A stretch of DNA of 11,097 nucleotides from JBARCX01 sp049794535 (lineage in GTDB: Bacteria > Pseudomonadota > Gammaproteobacteria > Xanthomonadales > Rhodanobacteraceae), in contig JBARCX010000157.1 in the NCBI GenBank assembly GCA_049794535.1, positions 1 to 11,097 on the forward strand. Reading direction: 5' to 3'. This document shows, piece by piece, positions 1 through 6,871 of the stretch (its first letter is position 1; each line of letters begins with the position of its first letter). The translations under genes were made by a program, and so were the position numbers. The notes below the pieces were generated by a model. That model was not told the origin of the DNA, made no database searches, and saw only the letters and a program-made list of their open reading frames with translations.

Positions 1-1410
1 GCAAAACATCGCGCAAACCGCGGCAAGCAGAAAGCCAATGACCAACAGTCGCAGCGAGCTGATGGGATTGGGACTGGAGCCGTATAACGCGACGAAGACC
101 GTACTCAGAATCACCATGCCCAAGCCGCTCGGCCAGGCCGTGAGAATCCAGATCACCGTGCCGATTAGCAATGTCAGCCCCGCTCGCATGCCAGTAAGTG
201 CATCGACCAAGGTGTCGGTATGCGGCACAAAGGCGTGCCGCTTGGATACTGCCTCCGTCGTGACGGCATCAGCCAGCACAGGTGCACTGCGCAACGTGGC
301 ATAGGTCGCCGCATAGCGCTGCATTTCGCGCGCATAGTCGTCGAGAAGGGTGAGCGCCACTTCAAAATCATTTTGCGCAGACTCACTCAGCTCCACGCGA
401 TGTGCAGCCGCATGTGTCGGCAAATCAGTGCGGAAATGTGAGATTGCGAGCGCCAAATCACGCGCATGCTCACCCGTGTGCTCGCTCAGATCGACATGCA
501 ATGCCGCAGCGAGCGGCTGGTACAACGCCTCGACCGCAGCGACGGTTGCCGCTGCGTCGGCATCTGGTGCCAACTCGTTTAACGAACTGCAGCGTAAGCG
601 CAAACGATGCATCCAGTGATGCAAGCGCAGCAATCGTGTATTGGCGTCCATGAATTCGAGATTGAGTCGCTCCACCATGGCACTGCGTGCGCGAGTCTGC
701 GGATTCTCGAAGATGGTTGAACTGCGCTGCGCTTCAACGCCAATGGCATCGGTGACAAAAGCACTCCAGCGCGCCTCGATCTGCGCATGATCCAGCGCGC
801 CGGTTAGTGCCTGATGGCTGTAGTGCGTGAACTGCACGAACCGCGTCCGCACCATGCGCACCAATACATCGCGCAGTTGTTGCGGGAAGAATCCGTCACT
901 GATGACGCCGGCACACAGAATGCCCAGCATCACCTCCGACACACGCGCTACTGCATCTTCGAAAATGCCGGCAGGGGCTTGCGTGGCGGGCAGGCCGATG
1001 ATGCAGGCGGTATAGCCCGACAGAACAAAAGCATACGAAGCGAAATTACGATAGCGCGCGGCACCAAAGGTGCACACGCCCACCCATAACGCCAACCCGA
1101 GCAGAAACAACACACGCTGCTGCGGCACCAGGGCGAAAAGCAACAACGCGGCGGCCGCGCCAGCTAGCGTACCGATGGTGCGATAAAAGCTTTTCGCCAA
1201 CACCAGACCGGATTGCGGCCGCATCACGATGAATACGGTAAGCATGGCGGTGTAGGGCTGCGGCAAAGCAAAACGCAGCGCCAGCCATAGCGCCATCAGC
1301 GAGGCCAGCAATACCTTCACGACGAACAGCCATGACAGCCCTTCGCCGTGCAGGAAGTCCTTCCATGCAGCCCACTTCACGCGTACATCGACCGTCTGCA
1401 TTACACCCAT
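1..1410 (-). CDS. FUSC-family inner-membrane transporter (fusaric acid resistance/aromatic acid exporter type), C-terminus cut by window edge
   Basis: Reading the minus strand from the ATG at 1419 or 1410 gives about 470 codons with no stop before the window edge, so the gene is partial at its 3' end. The N-terminus has closely packed hydrophobic helices (for example LSWLFVVKVLLASLMALWLA, then YTAMLTVFIVMRPQSGLVLA and RTIGTLAGAAAALLLF). A soluble middle part of roughly 190 residues follows, then a second helix block beginning GLTLLIGTVIWILTAW. This helix block, cytosolic domain, helix block layout is that of FUSC proteins such as AaeB and YccS, which are usually 650-720 residues and export aromatic acids or fusaric acid. 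The 1410 start is preferred because AGGA lies 8 bases upstream; ATGs at 1419 and 1401 are in frame. It lies 64 bases after emrB and is probably the fifth gene of the operon. Family call is strong; substrate unknown. Confidence 0.88.
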   Translation of the reverse strand, partial: MGVMQTVDVRVKWAAWKDFLHGEGLSWLFVVKVLLASLMALWLALRFALPQPYTAMLTVFIVMRPQSGLVLAKSFYRTIGTLAGAAAALLLFALVPQQRVLFLLGLALWVGVCTFGAARYRNFASYAFVLSGYTACIIGLPATQAPAGIFEDAVARVSEVMLGILCAGVISDGFFPQQLRDVLVRMVRTRFVQFTHYSHQALTGALDHAQIEARWSAFVTDAIGVEAQRSSTIFENPQTRARSAMVERLNLEFMDANTRLLRLHHWMHRLRLRCSSLNELAPDADAAATVAAVEALYQPLAAALHVDLSEHTGEHARDLALAISHFRTDLPTHAAAHRVELSESAQNDFEVALTLLDDYAREMQRYAATYATLRSAPVLADAVTTEAVSKRHAFVPHTDTLVDALTGMRAGLTLLIGTVIWILTAWPSGLGMVILSTVFVALYGSSPNPISSLRLLVIGFLLAAVCAMFC

Positions 1411-1433
1411 CTCTGCCATCCTGGCGGAACAGC

Positions 1434-1468
1434 CTAGAGCCTTTGCTGGCTTGCGGCATAGGCTCTAG
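1434..1468 (-). repeat. Perfect 9-bp inverted repeat between emrB and the FUSC gene
   Basis: Arms 1434-1442 (CTAGAGCCT) and 1460-1468 (AGGCTCTAG) are exact reverse complements around a 17-base loop. The repeat fills most of the gap between the emrB stop and the FUSC start. No U-run follows on the minus strand, so it is not a classical intrinsic terminator. It could stabilise the emrB 3' end, attenuate readthrough or be an RNase site. The structure is seen; the role is inferred. Confidence 0.6.
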
Positions 1469-1474
1469 ACAAAC

Positions 1475-3016
1475 TCAGTGACCACCCGATGTCGACGCAC
1501 CTGCTTTGGCGCTAAATGGCGGCTTGGCCAGCCAGACCACCAAGATCAGACTGATAAAGATCCAGCCCAGCACGTGGAACACTTCGTTGAAGGCGATCTG
1601 GAATCCTTGCTGGGTGATCATCTGATTGATCATGGCGCCCGCGGTTTGGGTATCGCCCCCTCCCAGCGTGCTCATCGCGGCCTGCGTGGTCGGATCGTAA
1701 GGCGTGATGTGCTCGGTCAGCTGAGCATGGTGGACGATGGCGCGATGATTCCACATGAAGGTGGTCAGTGACGCGGCAAAGCTACCGCCCAACGTACGTA
1801 AAAAGGTAGCGACACCCGCACCGGAGGCAATCTCGTTCTGTTGCAGATCCGACAGCAGAATGGTCAACACCGGCATGAAGAACAGCGCCACACCGAAGCC
1901 CTGGAACAGTTGCACCATGGCTACGTGATAGAAGTCGACGCCGAGATAGAAGTCCGAACGCATGAAGCAGGTGGCGCCCATGGCAATGAATGCCGTCGAG
2001 GCCAGAATGCGCAGATCAATCCGGGTTGCGTACTTGCCCACGAAGAAGGTCAACAGCACGGGAAGTATGCCAAGCGGTGCAGTGGCATAACCCGCCCAAG
2101 TCGAGGTGTAACCCAGGTTCTGCTGCAACCACAGCGGCACCAACAGACCTATCGCGAAGAACGCCGCATAAGCCAACACCAGCGCCAGGGTGCCAGCCCT
2201 GAAGTTGCGATGGCGGAACAGGCGCAGATCGACAATGGGCTCCTTGTCAGTGAGCTCCCAGATCATGAAGATCACTAGCGAGATCGCTGAGACAATGCTG
2301 GTGACGATGATGAAGGTGGAATTAAACCAATCGTCGTCGTTGCCCTTATCGAGCACGATCTGCAGTGCGCCCACGCCGATGATCAGCGTGATCAAACCCA
2401 CGTAGTCGATCTTCGGACGCGTGGTCTGCTCGACTTTACCCTTCATCTGGTTCGCCACCACCATGCTGGCGAAGATGCCGATCGGCACGTTGATGAAGAA
2501 AATCCAGGGCCACGAATAATTGTCGGTGATCAAGCCACCGAGAATGGGGCCCGCAATAGGCGCCACCACCGTGACCATCGCGAGCAAGGCTAGCGCCATG
2601 CCTCGTTTGGCCGGTGGATAGATTGATATCAGCAGACTCTGCGTAATCGGATACATCGGGCCAGCGACGGCGCCCTGGATCGCACGGAACAGGATCAGCA
2701 TGCCCATGCTTTGCGAAATGCCGCACAGGAACGAAGTCAGCGCGAACAGCAACGTGCTCCAGATGAACAGCCTCACCTCGCCGAAGCGGCGTGAGAGGAA
2801 GCCGGTCAACGGCAACGCGATGGCCATGCTCACCGCGAACGACGTGATCACCCAGGTGCTTTGGTCGTTACTGACGCCCAGGTTGCCGGCAATAGTCGGC
2901 AACGACACGTTGGCGATGGTGGTATCCAGCACCTGCATGAACGTCGCCAGCGACAAGCCGATCGTGGAAAGCACCAGATTGGGCGGACGGAATTGGCTGC
3001 TCGCGACTGCGCTCAT
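1475..3016 (-). CDS. emrB: EmrB/QacA-type MFS multidrug efflux pump (DHA2 family, 14 helices)
   Basis: The product is 513 residues, the usual length for EmrB. It is a proton-driven inner-membrane exporter expected to work with the adjacent EmrA adaptor and an outer-membrane channel. Visible DHA2 hallmarks are LDTTIANVSLPTI at residues 30-42 (motif D1), GFLSRRFGEVRLF at 72-84 (motif A), RAIQGAVAGPMYP at 111-123 (motif B) and APIAGPILGG at 152-161 (antiporter motif C). WPWIFFINVPIG follows at 169-180, and hydrophobic helices continue to the C-terminus. The start is the first ATG, with only a weak SD (GAG about 5 bases upstream). It lies 100 bases after emrA on the same strand. EmrB-type pumps expel hydrophobic uncouplers, quinolone-like compounds and similar toxic organics; the substrate here cannot be read from sequence. 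The family call is secure. Confidence 0.95.
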   Translation of the reverse strand: MSAVASSQFRPPNLVLSTIGLSLATFMQVLDTTIANVSLPTIAGNLGVSNDQSTWVITSFAVSMAIALPLTGFLSRRFGEVRLFIWSTLLFALTSFLCGISQSMGMLILFRAIQGAVAGPMYPITQSLLISIYPPAKRGMALALLAMVTVVAPIAGPILGGLITDNYSWPWIFFINVPIGIFASMVVANQMKGKVEQTTRPKIDYVGLITLIIGVGALQIVLDKGNDDDWFNSTFIIVTSIVSAISLVIFMIWELTDKEPIVDLRLFRHRNFRAGTLALVLAYAAFFAIGLLVPLWLQQNLGYTSTWAGYATAPLGILPVLLTFFVGKYATRIDLRILASTAFIAMGATCFMRSDFYLGVDFYHVAMVQLFQGFGVALFFMPVLTILLSDLQQNEIASGAGVATFLRTLGGSFAASLTTFMWNHRAIVHHAQLTEHITPYDPTTQAAMSTLGGGDTQTAGAMINQMITQQGFQIAFNEVFHVLGWIFISLILVVWLAKPPFSAKAGASTSGGH

Positions 3017-3051
3017 GGTTACTCAGTACCAGGTGTCGTTTGGATTCAGAT

Positions 3052-3065
3052 GACGTTTGAACGTC
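3052..3065. repeat. Short palindrome in the emrA-emrB gap
   Basis: GACGTT and AACGTC are exact inverted 6-bp arms separated by 2 bases. The spacing is too tight for a stable RNA hairpin and is better suited to a dimeric DNA-binding protein, but chance is possible. It sits 36 bases upstream of the emrB start and beside the GC-rich hairpin at 3065-3097. Confidence 0.4.
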
Positions 3066-3097
3066 GCCCCCGCCTTTATGCAAAGACGGCAGGGGCG
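3065..3097 (-). repeat. GC-rich interrupted hairpin in the emrA-emrB gap
   Basis: CGCCCC (3065-3070) pairs with GGGGCG (3092-3097). After a single mismatch GCC (3072-3074) pairs with GGC (3088-3090). An alternative small inner stem, CTTT/AAAG with a 4-base loop, lies at 3074-3085. It begins about 20 bases after the emrA stop in the direction of transcription. No U-run follows, so it is more plausibly an mRNA-stability or attenuation element than a full terminator. Confidence 0.5.
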
Positions 3098-3116
3098 GGA
3101 ACGATCGATGTGTTGC

Positions 3117-4301
3117 TTACTTACTGCCAGCCATGTTGTCGTGGATGATCTTCTCGATCATTCCATCGACCTTGACCAGCTGCTGCTCATAGACGTCGGT
3201 GCTGAAGGCCGGCTGCGTCGGCGACTGCTGCGCCAGCATCGGGCCGTCCTGGTGCAGGCTGACATCGACATTCAGCGACAGGCCAATCCGCAGCGGATGC
3301 TTATCCAGCTGATCGGGGTCCGTGAACACGACGCGTACAGGTACGCGCTGCACGATCTTGATCCAGTTACCCGTGGCGTTCTGTGCCGGCAGCAAGGAGA
3401 ACGCGCTGCCCGTGCCAACGCCCAGGCTCTGCACCTTGCCCTTGTAGGTCACTGAACCACCATAGACGTCCGAGGTGATGTCCACCGGCTGACCAATACG
3501 CATATGGGTCAGCTGGGTTTCCTTGAAGTTCGCGTCGATCCACACCTGATGCAGCGGCACCACCGCCATCAATGCAGCACCCGGCTGTACGCGCTGACCG
3601 ACCTGCACTGAGCGCTTGGCGACATAACCCGTCACCGGCGCCACCATGGTGGTGCGCACATCATCGAGATAGGCCGAGCGGTACTTGGCGGCGGCAGCCT
3701 GTACGTCAGGATGCGAGGCGACTACGGTGTCATCGACCAGCACCTTGCTGGTCTGCAACTGCTGCTGCACGGTCGTCAACGCACTCTGCGCGGAGGTCAA
3801 CTCGTCACGCGCATGCGAGAGCTCTTCGGCCGAGATGGCGCCGGACTTGGCCAAATCACGACGACGGTTGAAGTCGGCCTGCGCCTTGTCCACGGCGATC
3901 TTGCGTGCCGCCACATCAGCCTGTGCGCCAGCTACGTTGCTGTACAAACCGCGTACGCGACGCACGGTGTTGGCGAGATTGGCGCCAGCCTCGGCCAGAC
4001 CCACATCGGCGTCGGCCTGATCGAGCTTGACCAGCACATCGCCTTGTTTCACCAAGTCGCCGTCATCGGCGCCGATGCTGACCACCGTACCGGCGATCCG
4101 CGGCGTGATCTGCACGATGTTGCCGTTGACGTAAGCATCGTCGGTACCTTCGTACCAACGACCGTCGAAGTAATACCAAAGCGCCCACGCGATCACGCCG
4201 AGCAGCACGATCACGCCGACCAGGCGCAACAGGAAGCGCCGATTATTTTTCGGCGGCGGGACGGCCGTATTCTCGGCCGCAGGTGATATCTGGCTGGACA
4301 T
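3117..4301 (-). CDS. emrA: EmrA-type periplasmic adaptor (HlyD/membrane fusion protein family)
   Basis: The product is 394 residues, typical of EmrA. It has an N-terminal cytoplasmic tail and one membrane anchor at about residues 23-45. The family signature TDDAYVNGNIVQITPRIAGT covers residues 53-72 and opens the first lipoyl half. An alanine/glutamine-rich coiled-coil hairpin spans about 97-190, the second lipoyl half has MVAPVTGYVAKR from 219, and the beta-barrel segment has VWIDANFKETQL at 253-264 and LPAQNATGNWIKIVQRVPV at 304-322. It bridges the EmrB pump to an outer-membrane channel. The start is set by TGAGG 8 bases upstream; this SD overlaps the stop codon of emrC, and the 9-base gap suggests translational coupling. 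Confidence is high. Confidence 0.95.
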   Translation of the reverse strand: MSSQISPAAENTAVPPPKNNRRFLLRLVGVIVLLGVIAWALWYYFDGRWYEGTDDAYVNGNIVQITPRIAGTVVSIGADDGDLVKQGDVLVKLDQADADVGLAEAGANLANTVRRVRGLYSNVAGAQADVAARKIAVDKAQADFNRRRDLAKSGAISAEELSHARDELTSAQSALTTVQQQLQTSKVLVDDTVVASHPDVQAAAAKYRSAYLDDVRTTMVAPVTGYVAKRSVQVGQRVQPGAALMAVVPLHQVWIDANFKETQLTHMRIGQPVDITSDVYGGSVTYKGKVQSLGVGTGSAFSLLPAQNATGNWIKIVQRVPVRVVFTDPDQLDKHPLRIGLSLNVDVSLHQDGPMLAQQSPTQPAFSTDVYEQQLVKVDGMIEKIIHDNMAGSK

Positions 4302-4310
4302 GGGGCTGCC

Positions 4311-5771
4311 TCAGGAACGATTAGAAGGAGTAGTGACGGATACGTCGGCATCGCCGGCCTGTGGCCTATAGCCACCACCGAGTGCCTGGATCAGTTGCAC
4401 GGAAAGATCGACTTGCTGCGCGTGCAGTGCAGCCATGCGCTGTTCGGCGGCCAACAATTGCTGGCGCACGCTCAGTGCCTCCAGATAGCTGCCGATACCT
4501 GATTTGTAGCGCTGCTCGGACAACTTCCATGCATCGCTGGCCGCATCCAGTGCGCGCTGTTCTGCATCGACCTGCTGCTGCAGCGAGTTGATTGCGTCGT
4601 AGTCGTCGGACACTTCGTTGATCGCACTGACCAAGGTCTGGTTGTACTGCGCCACGGCCAGGTCGTACTGCGCATCCTTTCCGTTGAGGTTCGAGCGCAA
4701 GCGGCCGCCATCGAAGATCGGCAAGCTGATCGCCGGCGCGGCTTCGTAGAAGCGCGCAGGCATCTGGAACAAATTACCGCCACCGAGCGCAATCAGGCCG
4801 GCCATCGCACCGATGTTCACATTCGGCAGGAAGGCGGTCTTGGCTGACTTGATGTCCTTGCCGGCCGCTTCCACGCGCCAGCGTGCGGCAACCAGGTCAG
4901 CACGATGGCCAACCAGATCCACCGACACATTGGACGGCACGCTCAACGCATCCGAAGGCACGAGGTGTGGACGGCCGATATCCAACCCACGATCCGGACC
5001 CTTACCGAGCAACACCGACAAGGCGGAGCGCGCGGCGTCGATAGCGCGATCGGCAACGGCCTTCTGTCCCTGTGCGCTGGCCACTTCCGAGTCGCTTTGC
5101 TTGAGCTGCATCTGGTTATCGATGCCGGCCTCAACGCGCTGATGCGTCAGATCGCGTGCTTCGGTGGCACGCTGCAGTTCGGCTGTTGCCACATCCTGCT
5201 GCGCATAGGCGTAACCGAGCTGCACATAACCGCGCGCCACATTCGTGGACAACTCGATGCGTGCAGCTTGGGCGTCGATCTGTGCGGCGCGAGCCTGGCC
5301 CAAGGCAGCTTCCCAGGCGGCACGCTGACCGCCCCACACATCAAGGTCCCACTTGAAGCTGCCGTAGACATACTTGGCCGGCGCGGTGTGCCCGTTGCCC
5401 AGTGGTGGCAGCGTGGTGGGAATGCGCGCTTCGGCAATGCTGGCACCGACATTCAATGTGGGCTGACGCGCGGCATCGGCGGCACCCGCTTCAGCTTGCG
5501 CACCGCGTGCACGTGCATCGGCAACGGCAAGGCTCGGGTTGTCGTGTAGTGCTTCGGCGATCAACGCATTGAGCTGCGGGTCGCCAAGCCCGGTCCACCA
5601 ATCGTTCTGCGGCCATGCGGCGGCAGATACCTGCACATTCGCCAGGCTACGTTCGGCCTTGAGCGAGGACGGATCAATCGGCGTGCCGTCCGGATGCAGG
5701 CCGCCGCTGCTGGCACAACCGGCCAGTACGAGGGTCACTCCGACCGCTGCCGCAAGGAGATGCAGACGCAT
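4311..5771 (-). CDS. emrC: Outer-membrane efflux factor lipoprotein, NodT/OprM type (TolC-like channel)
   Basis: The product is 486 residues, usual for NodT/OprM outer-membrane factors. A lipoprotein signal peptide ends in the lipobox LAGC, with the modified cysteine at residue 19. The mature start has the family pattern WPQNDWWTGLGDPQLNALIA. Two outer-membrane efflux repeats follow, rich in alanine and glutamine, with the second half holding FLPNVNIGAMAG and ISLPIFDGGRLRSN. It forms the trimeric channel across outer membrane and periplasm for the EmrA-EmrB pump. The ATG is the first possible start because an in-frame TGA lies 12 bases upstream; only a weak SD is visible. It lies 38 bases after marR and 9 bases before emrA. 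The symbol follows the emrRCAB naming in Stenotrophomonas by gene order, not by alignment. Confidence 0.93.
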   Translation of the reverse strand: MRLHLLAAAVGVTLVLAGCASSGGLHPDGTPIDPSSLKAERSLANVQVSAAAWPQNDWWTGLGDPQLNALIAEALHDNPSLAVADARARGAQAEAGAADAARQPTLNVGASIAEARIPTTLPPLGNGHTAPAKYVYGSFKWDLDVWGGQRAAWEAALGQARAAQIDAQAARIELSTNVARGYVQLGYAYAQQDVATAELQRATEARDLTHQRVEAGIDNQMQLKQSDSEVASAQGQKAVADRAIDAARSALSVLLGKGPDRGLDIGRPHLVPSDALSVPSNVSVDLVGHRADLVAARWRVEAAGKDIKSAKTAFLPNVNIGAMAGLIALGGGNLFQMPARFYEAAPAISLPIFDGGRLRSNLNGKDAQYDLAVAQYNQTLVSAINEVSDDYDAINSLQQQVDAEQRALDAASDAWKLSEQRYKSGIGSYLEALSVRQQLLAAEQRMAALHAQQVDLSVQLIQALGGGYRPQAGDADVSVTTPSNRS

Positions 5772-5786
5772 GAGCTTTCGGTCTCA

Positions 5787-5805
5787 GGGTAGGGTAAGGG
5801 GAGGG
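5787..5805 (+). other. G-quadruplex motif on the template strand between marR and emrC
   Basis: Four plus-strand G runs occur at 5787-5789, 5792-5794, 5798-5801 and 5803-5805, with loops of 2, 3 and 1 bases. This fits the canonical pattern of four G3+ runs with 1-7 base loops. It occupies half of the 38-base gap between the repressor and the first pump gene. The operon is read from the minus strand, so the G-rich strand is the template and the mRNA is C-rich here. Motif seen; function inferred. Confidence 0.75.
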
Positions 5806-5809
5806 TAGA

Positions 5810-6268
5810 TCAGTCTTTATTACGAAGCGCGTGCAATACGCGCCCCAGATATTCGTGCAAATGCTTGCGTTCGGTCTCGTTCAACGATCGCTGTGCCGCA
5901 GCCAGCACAAATTCGTTGCAATCGGTCAGTTTGCTCCACATCACCTCGCCATCCTTAGTGAGCTCAATGCGCAGCGCGCGCCGATCCTGCTCGTGCGGGC
6001 ATCGTCGCAAATAGCCTTTGCGCTCCAGCTGATCGAGCTGGCGCGTCATCGCGCCACCATCCAGCTCCACCGAACGCGCCAGCTCGGTTGCGGACATCGG
6101 TCCCAACCGAGCAAGACGCTTGAGTATCAGGAACTGCGTGAAACGCAGGTCCAGCCCCTTGGCGGCGATTTCCGCCTCAATGGAACGGACCATCTCCGCA
6201 CGTACCAGTCCAAGCAACACGCCGAGGCTTTCCTGTGAGGTGGGGAAGTCGATCGATTCGGTGTTCAT
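5810..6268 (-). CDS. emrR: MarR-family transcriptional repressor of the efflux operon (EmrR-like)
   Basis: From the ATG at 6268 the product is 152 residues, the normal MarR length. N-terminal helices form the dimer interface. The winged helix-turn-helix includes MSATELARSVELDGGAMTRQ at residues 58-77, LERKGYLRR to residue 89, and the wing EQDRRALRIELTKDG at 93-107 with the characteristic DRR. MarR proteins bind palindromic operators as dimers and leave DNA when a phenolic or drug ligand binds. The frame can extend to a TTG at 6304, but that TTG is the first half of the promoter -35 box, so the ATG is preferred. It is first in the operon, and a strong palindrome overlaps its promoter, which points to autorepression of the whole emr unit. 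The symbol is by context. Confidence 0.93.
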   Translation of the reverse strand: MNTESIDFPTSQESLGVLLGLVRAEMVRSIEAEIAAKGLDLRFTQFLILKRLARLGPMSATELARSVELDGGAMTRQLDQLERKGYLRRCPHEQDRRALRIELTKDGEVMWSKLTDCNEFVLAAAQRSLNETERKHLHEYLGRVLHALRNKD

Positions 6269-6276
6269 GGACGTGC

Positions 6277-6304
6277 ATTCTATTGCCCGAGGTATATTTG
6301 TCAA
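6277..6304 (-). promoter_or_regulatory. Sigma70-type promoter of the emr operon, predicted leaderless or near-leaderless
   Basis: On the minus strand a perfect TTGACA (-35, 6299-6304) is followed by a 16-base spacer and TAGAAT (-10, 6277-6282, five of six consensus bases). Transcription should begin near 6269-6271, only 1-3 bases before the marR ATG at 6268. No SD precedes that ATG, so the message is predicted to be leaderless or nearly so. Confidence 0.8.
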
Positions 6305-6325
6305 GGCAAATATATTTCAGGCAAT
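6282..6325. promoter_or_regulatory. Nested palindromic operator over the emr promoter
   Basis: An inner perfect inverted repeat, TATATTTG (6293-6300) and CAAATATA (6307-6314) with a 6-base centre, overlaps the -35 box. An outer repeat, ATTGCC (6282-6287) and GGCAAT (6320-6325), has exactly the same centre (6303.5) and touches the -10 box. Overall 17 of 22 opposed positions pair. AT-rich inner arms and position over the promoter are typical of MarR autorepression sites. Binding by the adjacent MarR is inferred. Confidence 0.75.
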
Positions 6326-6377
6326 GTTTGTTTCAGCAAAAAGTCAGTTGCAAACTATTACAGGCCAACCACTACAG

Positions 6378-6638
6378 CTACAGGGCCATTTCGAACCCTG
6401 CCAGTTCGTCAGCCAACCAGGTACGTAGCGCCGGATCGCGCACCTCGAACAGCTCGAATACGCCTAGCGCACGCAGGGCTGGCAACTGCGCCAGCAAGCG
6501 GGGCTCCATGGCCTGACGAACTGCTTCAGGCGTCGTTGGGTCGAGCATCTGGTGGGCACAGGCGACAAAGGTCTCCACGGGTGATGTCGACGATGGATGT
6601 TCCAAGGTAAGCAGTCGGGTCGGCAGCATGGGGGGCAT
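6378..6638 (-). CDS. Small hypothetical protein, function not recognised
   Basis: An ORF of 86 codons lies upstream of marR on the same strand. The protein is acidic and leucine/alanine-rich, predicted largely helical, with a tail VFELFEVRDPALRTWLADEL. There is no signal peptide, membrane segment or recognised domain. Two starts are possible: ATG at 6638, or ATG at 6629 with AGG 9 bases upstream. An in-frame TGA lies 12 bases before the first ATG. Codon third positions are GC-rich, in keeping with coding use in this region. Just upstream, the reading frame beginning at the ATG at 6720 meets this one at a six-C run (6630-6635), so this may be the 3' part of a frameshifted gene. It lies 109 bases from marR, which has its own promoter. 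Real coding is likely but not certain. Confidence 0.5.
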   Translation of the reverse strand: MPPMLPTRLLTLEHPSSTSPVETFVACAHQMLDPTTPEAVRQAMEPRLLAQLPALRALGVFELFEVRDPALRTWLADELAGFEMAL

Positions 6639-6871
6639 CCTGAAAGTTCATAGCGTTACGGCAGGTCAGGCCGGCAAGCATCTCGCCATAAAGACGCACA
6701 ATGCCTACGGAACGTGACATCTACTGCAACGGAACCAATGGGGAAAACCGCGAGCGACGGCAGCGGCGAAGGCGCCCAGGCACGGGGATGGTGAGCGACT
6801 CCACACCAGCATAGGTAGAGTGGCCGCCAAGCTGATAACGTTATTTGGTCAAGTTATGTCGAGAACCGGCC
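6639..6871. other. Intergenic region upstream of the AraC-type regulator
   Basis: About 233 bases separate the small minus-strand ORF from the plus-strand araC-type gene. I see no convincing -35/-10 pair, RNA gene or mobile-element end. A 64-codon minus-strand frame (6526-6720) starts here directly after a stop codon and lacks an SD. The notable signal is the 10-bp palindrome at 6835-6844. Confidence 0.5.
6835..6844. repeat. Perfect 10-bp palindrome ATAACGTTAT upstream of the AraC-type gene
   Basis: ATAACGTTAT is self-complementary and ends 27 bases before the ATG at 6872. Its AT-rich character stands out against the GC-rich surroundings, and the position suits an operator or core promoter element. 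AraC proteins more often bind direct repeats, so the binder, if any, may be another regulator. Confidence 0.35.

Noticed and set aside
1046..1459. Minus-strand frame of 137 codons starting at 1459
   Set aside because: It overlaps the FUSC gene in another frame and has an Arg/Gly/Ala-rich, non-membrane composition. The FUSC frame is continuous, with clear transmembrane helices, across the same bases.
1841..2278. Plus-strand open frame of 145 codons opposite emrB
   Set aside because: Gln/His/Arg-rich shadow of a secure transporter gene, with no independent support.
3711..4286. Plus-strand open frame of 191 codons opposite emrA
   Set aside because: It is antisense to a secure EmrA reading frame, its composition is rich in His, Arg and Gly, and it has no recognisable domain. 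Long antisense frames are expected in GC-rich genes.
4905..5549. Plus-strand open frame of 214 codons opposite emrC
   Set aside because: It is antisense to the outer-membrane factor gene, with no domain or promoter context of its own.
6269..6304. TTG start giving a 164-residue MarR protein
   Set aside because: The TTG is part of the TTGACA -35 box, so it would not be in the transcript made from that promoter.
6526..6720. Separate 64-residue gene on the minus strand
   Set aside because: The start directly follows a stop codon without an SD, and its second half looks less coding-like than the overlapping 6378-6638 frame. It is kept only as a possible frameshift partner.
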